Source of the DNA: Actinomycetes bacterium
Lineage (GTDB): Bacteria; Actinomycetota; Actinomycetes; JAJYSQ01
Assembly: GCA_021793495.1 (NCBI GenBank)
Contig: JAJYSQ010000075.1
Coordinates: forward strand, 1 to 7,227
Direction of reading: 5' to 3'
Length of the DNA: 7,227 bases
Positions 6,892 through 7,227 of this stretch are shown in pieces. How positions within the stretch are numbered: position 1 is the stretch's first letter; each line of letters starts with the position of its first letter. Made by a program: the position numbers and the translations under genes. Below the pieces are notes generated by a model. That model searched no databases, was not told where the DNA came from, and was given only the letters and a program-made list of their open reading frames with translations.

Positions 6892-7152
6892 ATGTGCCTG
6901 GGCATCCCCGGACGGATCATCGAGACGTGGCAGGAGGCCGGCACGACGATGGCCCGTGCCGACTTCGCCGGCGAGCAGCGACGCATCTGCCTGGCCTACC
7001 TGCCGGACGTGGTCGCGGGCGACCACGTCATGGTGCACATGGGGTTCGCGTTGACCACGGTGGACGCCGAGACAGCGGACTCCACGCTGGCACTGATGCG
7101 GGAGTACGGGGTGCTCGCCTCCGTCGCGCCGACCGAGGACAGCGCATCATGA
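6892..7152 (+). CDS. hypC: Hydrogenase assembly chaperone HypC/HupF family (86 aa)
   Basis: HypC carries the Fe(CN)2CO unit with HypD and delivers it to the hydrogenase large-subunit precursor in the cytoplasm. The diagnostic N-terminus MCLGIPG is present; Cys2 is exposed after Met removal and binds iron or the large subunit. The OB-like fold core shows RADFAGEQRRICLAYLPD, then GDHVMVHMGFAL with His49 in the conserved H-x-GFA motif, and a helical C-terminus. Length (86 aa) is typical for HypC; the longer HybG/HupF variants cannot be ruled out by name alone, and I cannot tell from sequence whether it serves one hydrogenase only. It lies 11 bp after hypF, and its stop overlaps the next start as ATGA, as in standard hypFCDE gene orders. 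Confidence 0.96.
   Translation: MCLGIPGRIIETWQEAGTTMARADFAGEQRRICLAYLPDVVAGDHVMVHMGFALTTVDAETADSTLALMREYGVLASVAPTEDSAS
7135..7139 (+). promoter_or_regulatory. Candidate ribosome binding site of the last gene
   Basis: GAGGA lies 9 nt before ATG 7149, inside the end of hypC. It supports translation from 7149 over the internal ATG at 7212, which has only a distant GGGA. Confidence 0.45.
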
Positions 7153-7227
7153 TCGCGACAGCGACCACCCCCGGGATCGCGACAGCGACCACCCCCGGGA
7201 TCGCGACAGACATGGTGGACCGTGGCC
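7149..7227 (+). CDS. 5' end of next operon gene, probably hypD by gene order (3'-partial)
   Basis: ATG 7149 overlaps the hypC stop (ATGA) and opens a frame that runs off the window. The 26 complete codons encode Met, then IATATTPG twice, IATD and MVDRG. None of this is a family motif, so the identity rests only on the frequent hypF-hypC-hypD-hypE order; HypD usually begins with its conserved Asp-Glu-Phe/Tyr-Arg-Asp segment within the first dozen residues. If it is HypD, it has an unusual N-terminal extension built from an 8-residue repeat. If instead translation starts at ATG 7212, the repeat is a 59-bp intergenic leader. HypE or another hyp gene remains possible. Confidence 0.5.
   Translation, partial: MIATATTPGIATATTPGIATDMVDRG
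7151..7209 (+). repeat. 24-bp perfect tandem repeat, about 2.5 copies, at the hypC/next-gene junction
   Basis: The unit begins gatcgcgaca, continues gcgaccaccc and ends ccgg. Copy 1 is 7151-7174, copy 2 is 7175-7198 with no mismatch, and a third copy matches for 11 bases (7199-7209) before breaking off. The period is a multiple of three, so it keeps frame and encodes IATATTPG twice. Each unit contains TCGCGA, and the unit junctions create CCCGGG. Two copies without mismatch in a coding region suggest a recent duplication. Confidence 0.9.

Noticed and set aside
7151..7209. 24-bp direct repeats as a CRISPR array
   Set aside because: The copies abut directly with no spacers and keep the reading frame, so this is a simple tandem duplication.
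7212..7227. ATG 7212 as start of the last gene
   Set aside because: Possible but less supported: ATG 7149 has the ATGA overlap and a GAGGA site; kept only as an alternative because the repeat-built tail is unusual.

Overview
This window is a stretch of high-GC DNA (strong G/C third-position bias, tightly packed genes all on the + strand) that most resembles an actinobacterial chromosome. It holds the accessory and maturation part of an uptake [NiFe]-hydrogenase operon. The structural subunits (small and large) are not in the window, so the hydrogenase subgroup is inferred only. From memory of such loci, a TPR protein, a NifU/Rieske protein and an NHL-repeat protein grouped with a maturation protease fits the high-affinity (atmospheric H2-oxidising) clusters of the Huc (group 2a) or Hhy (group 1h) kind.

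Layout, left to right: (1) a [NiFe]-hydrogenase maturation endopeptidase open to the left edge, with a Pro/Ala repeat linker before it and an extra ~105-residue C-terminal domain (1-816); (2) a small uncharacterised protein (819-1088); (3) a TPR protein (1081-2319); (4) a protein joining a NifU C-terminal-type Fe-S domain to a Rieske [2Fe-2S] domain (2344-3258); (5) a six-repeat NHL beta-propeller protein (3255-4463); (6) HypF, the carbamoyltransferase of Fe(CN)2CO assembly (4460-6880); (7) HypC, the Fe-ligand chaperone (6892-7152); (8) the first codons of another gene, probably hypD by gene order (7149 to the right edge), whose 5' end is made of a perfect 24-bp tandem repeat.

The genes overlap by 4-8 bp or are separated by at most 24 bp, and most have clear Shine-Dalgarno sequences. 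I see no promoter or terminator, so the whole window is probably part of one transcript that starts upstream and continues downstream. HypF, HypC and (if correct) HypD would build and deliver the Fe(CN)2CO unit. The endopeptidase would then clip the large-subunit C-terminus after nickel insertion. The NifU/Rieske protein is a good candidate electron carrier or redox partner. The TPR and NHL proteins look like protein-protein scaffolds whose role is not established. No rRNA, tRNA, mobile element or CRISPR was seen. No gap without a gene exceeds 24 bases.
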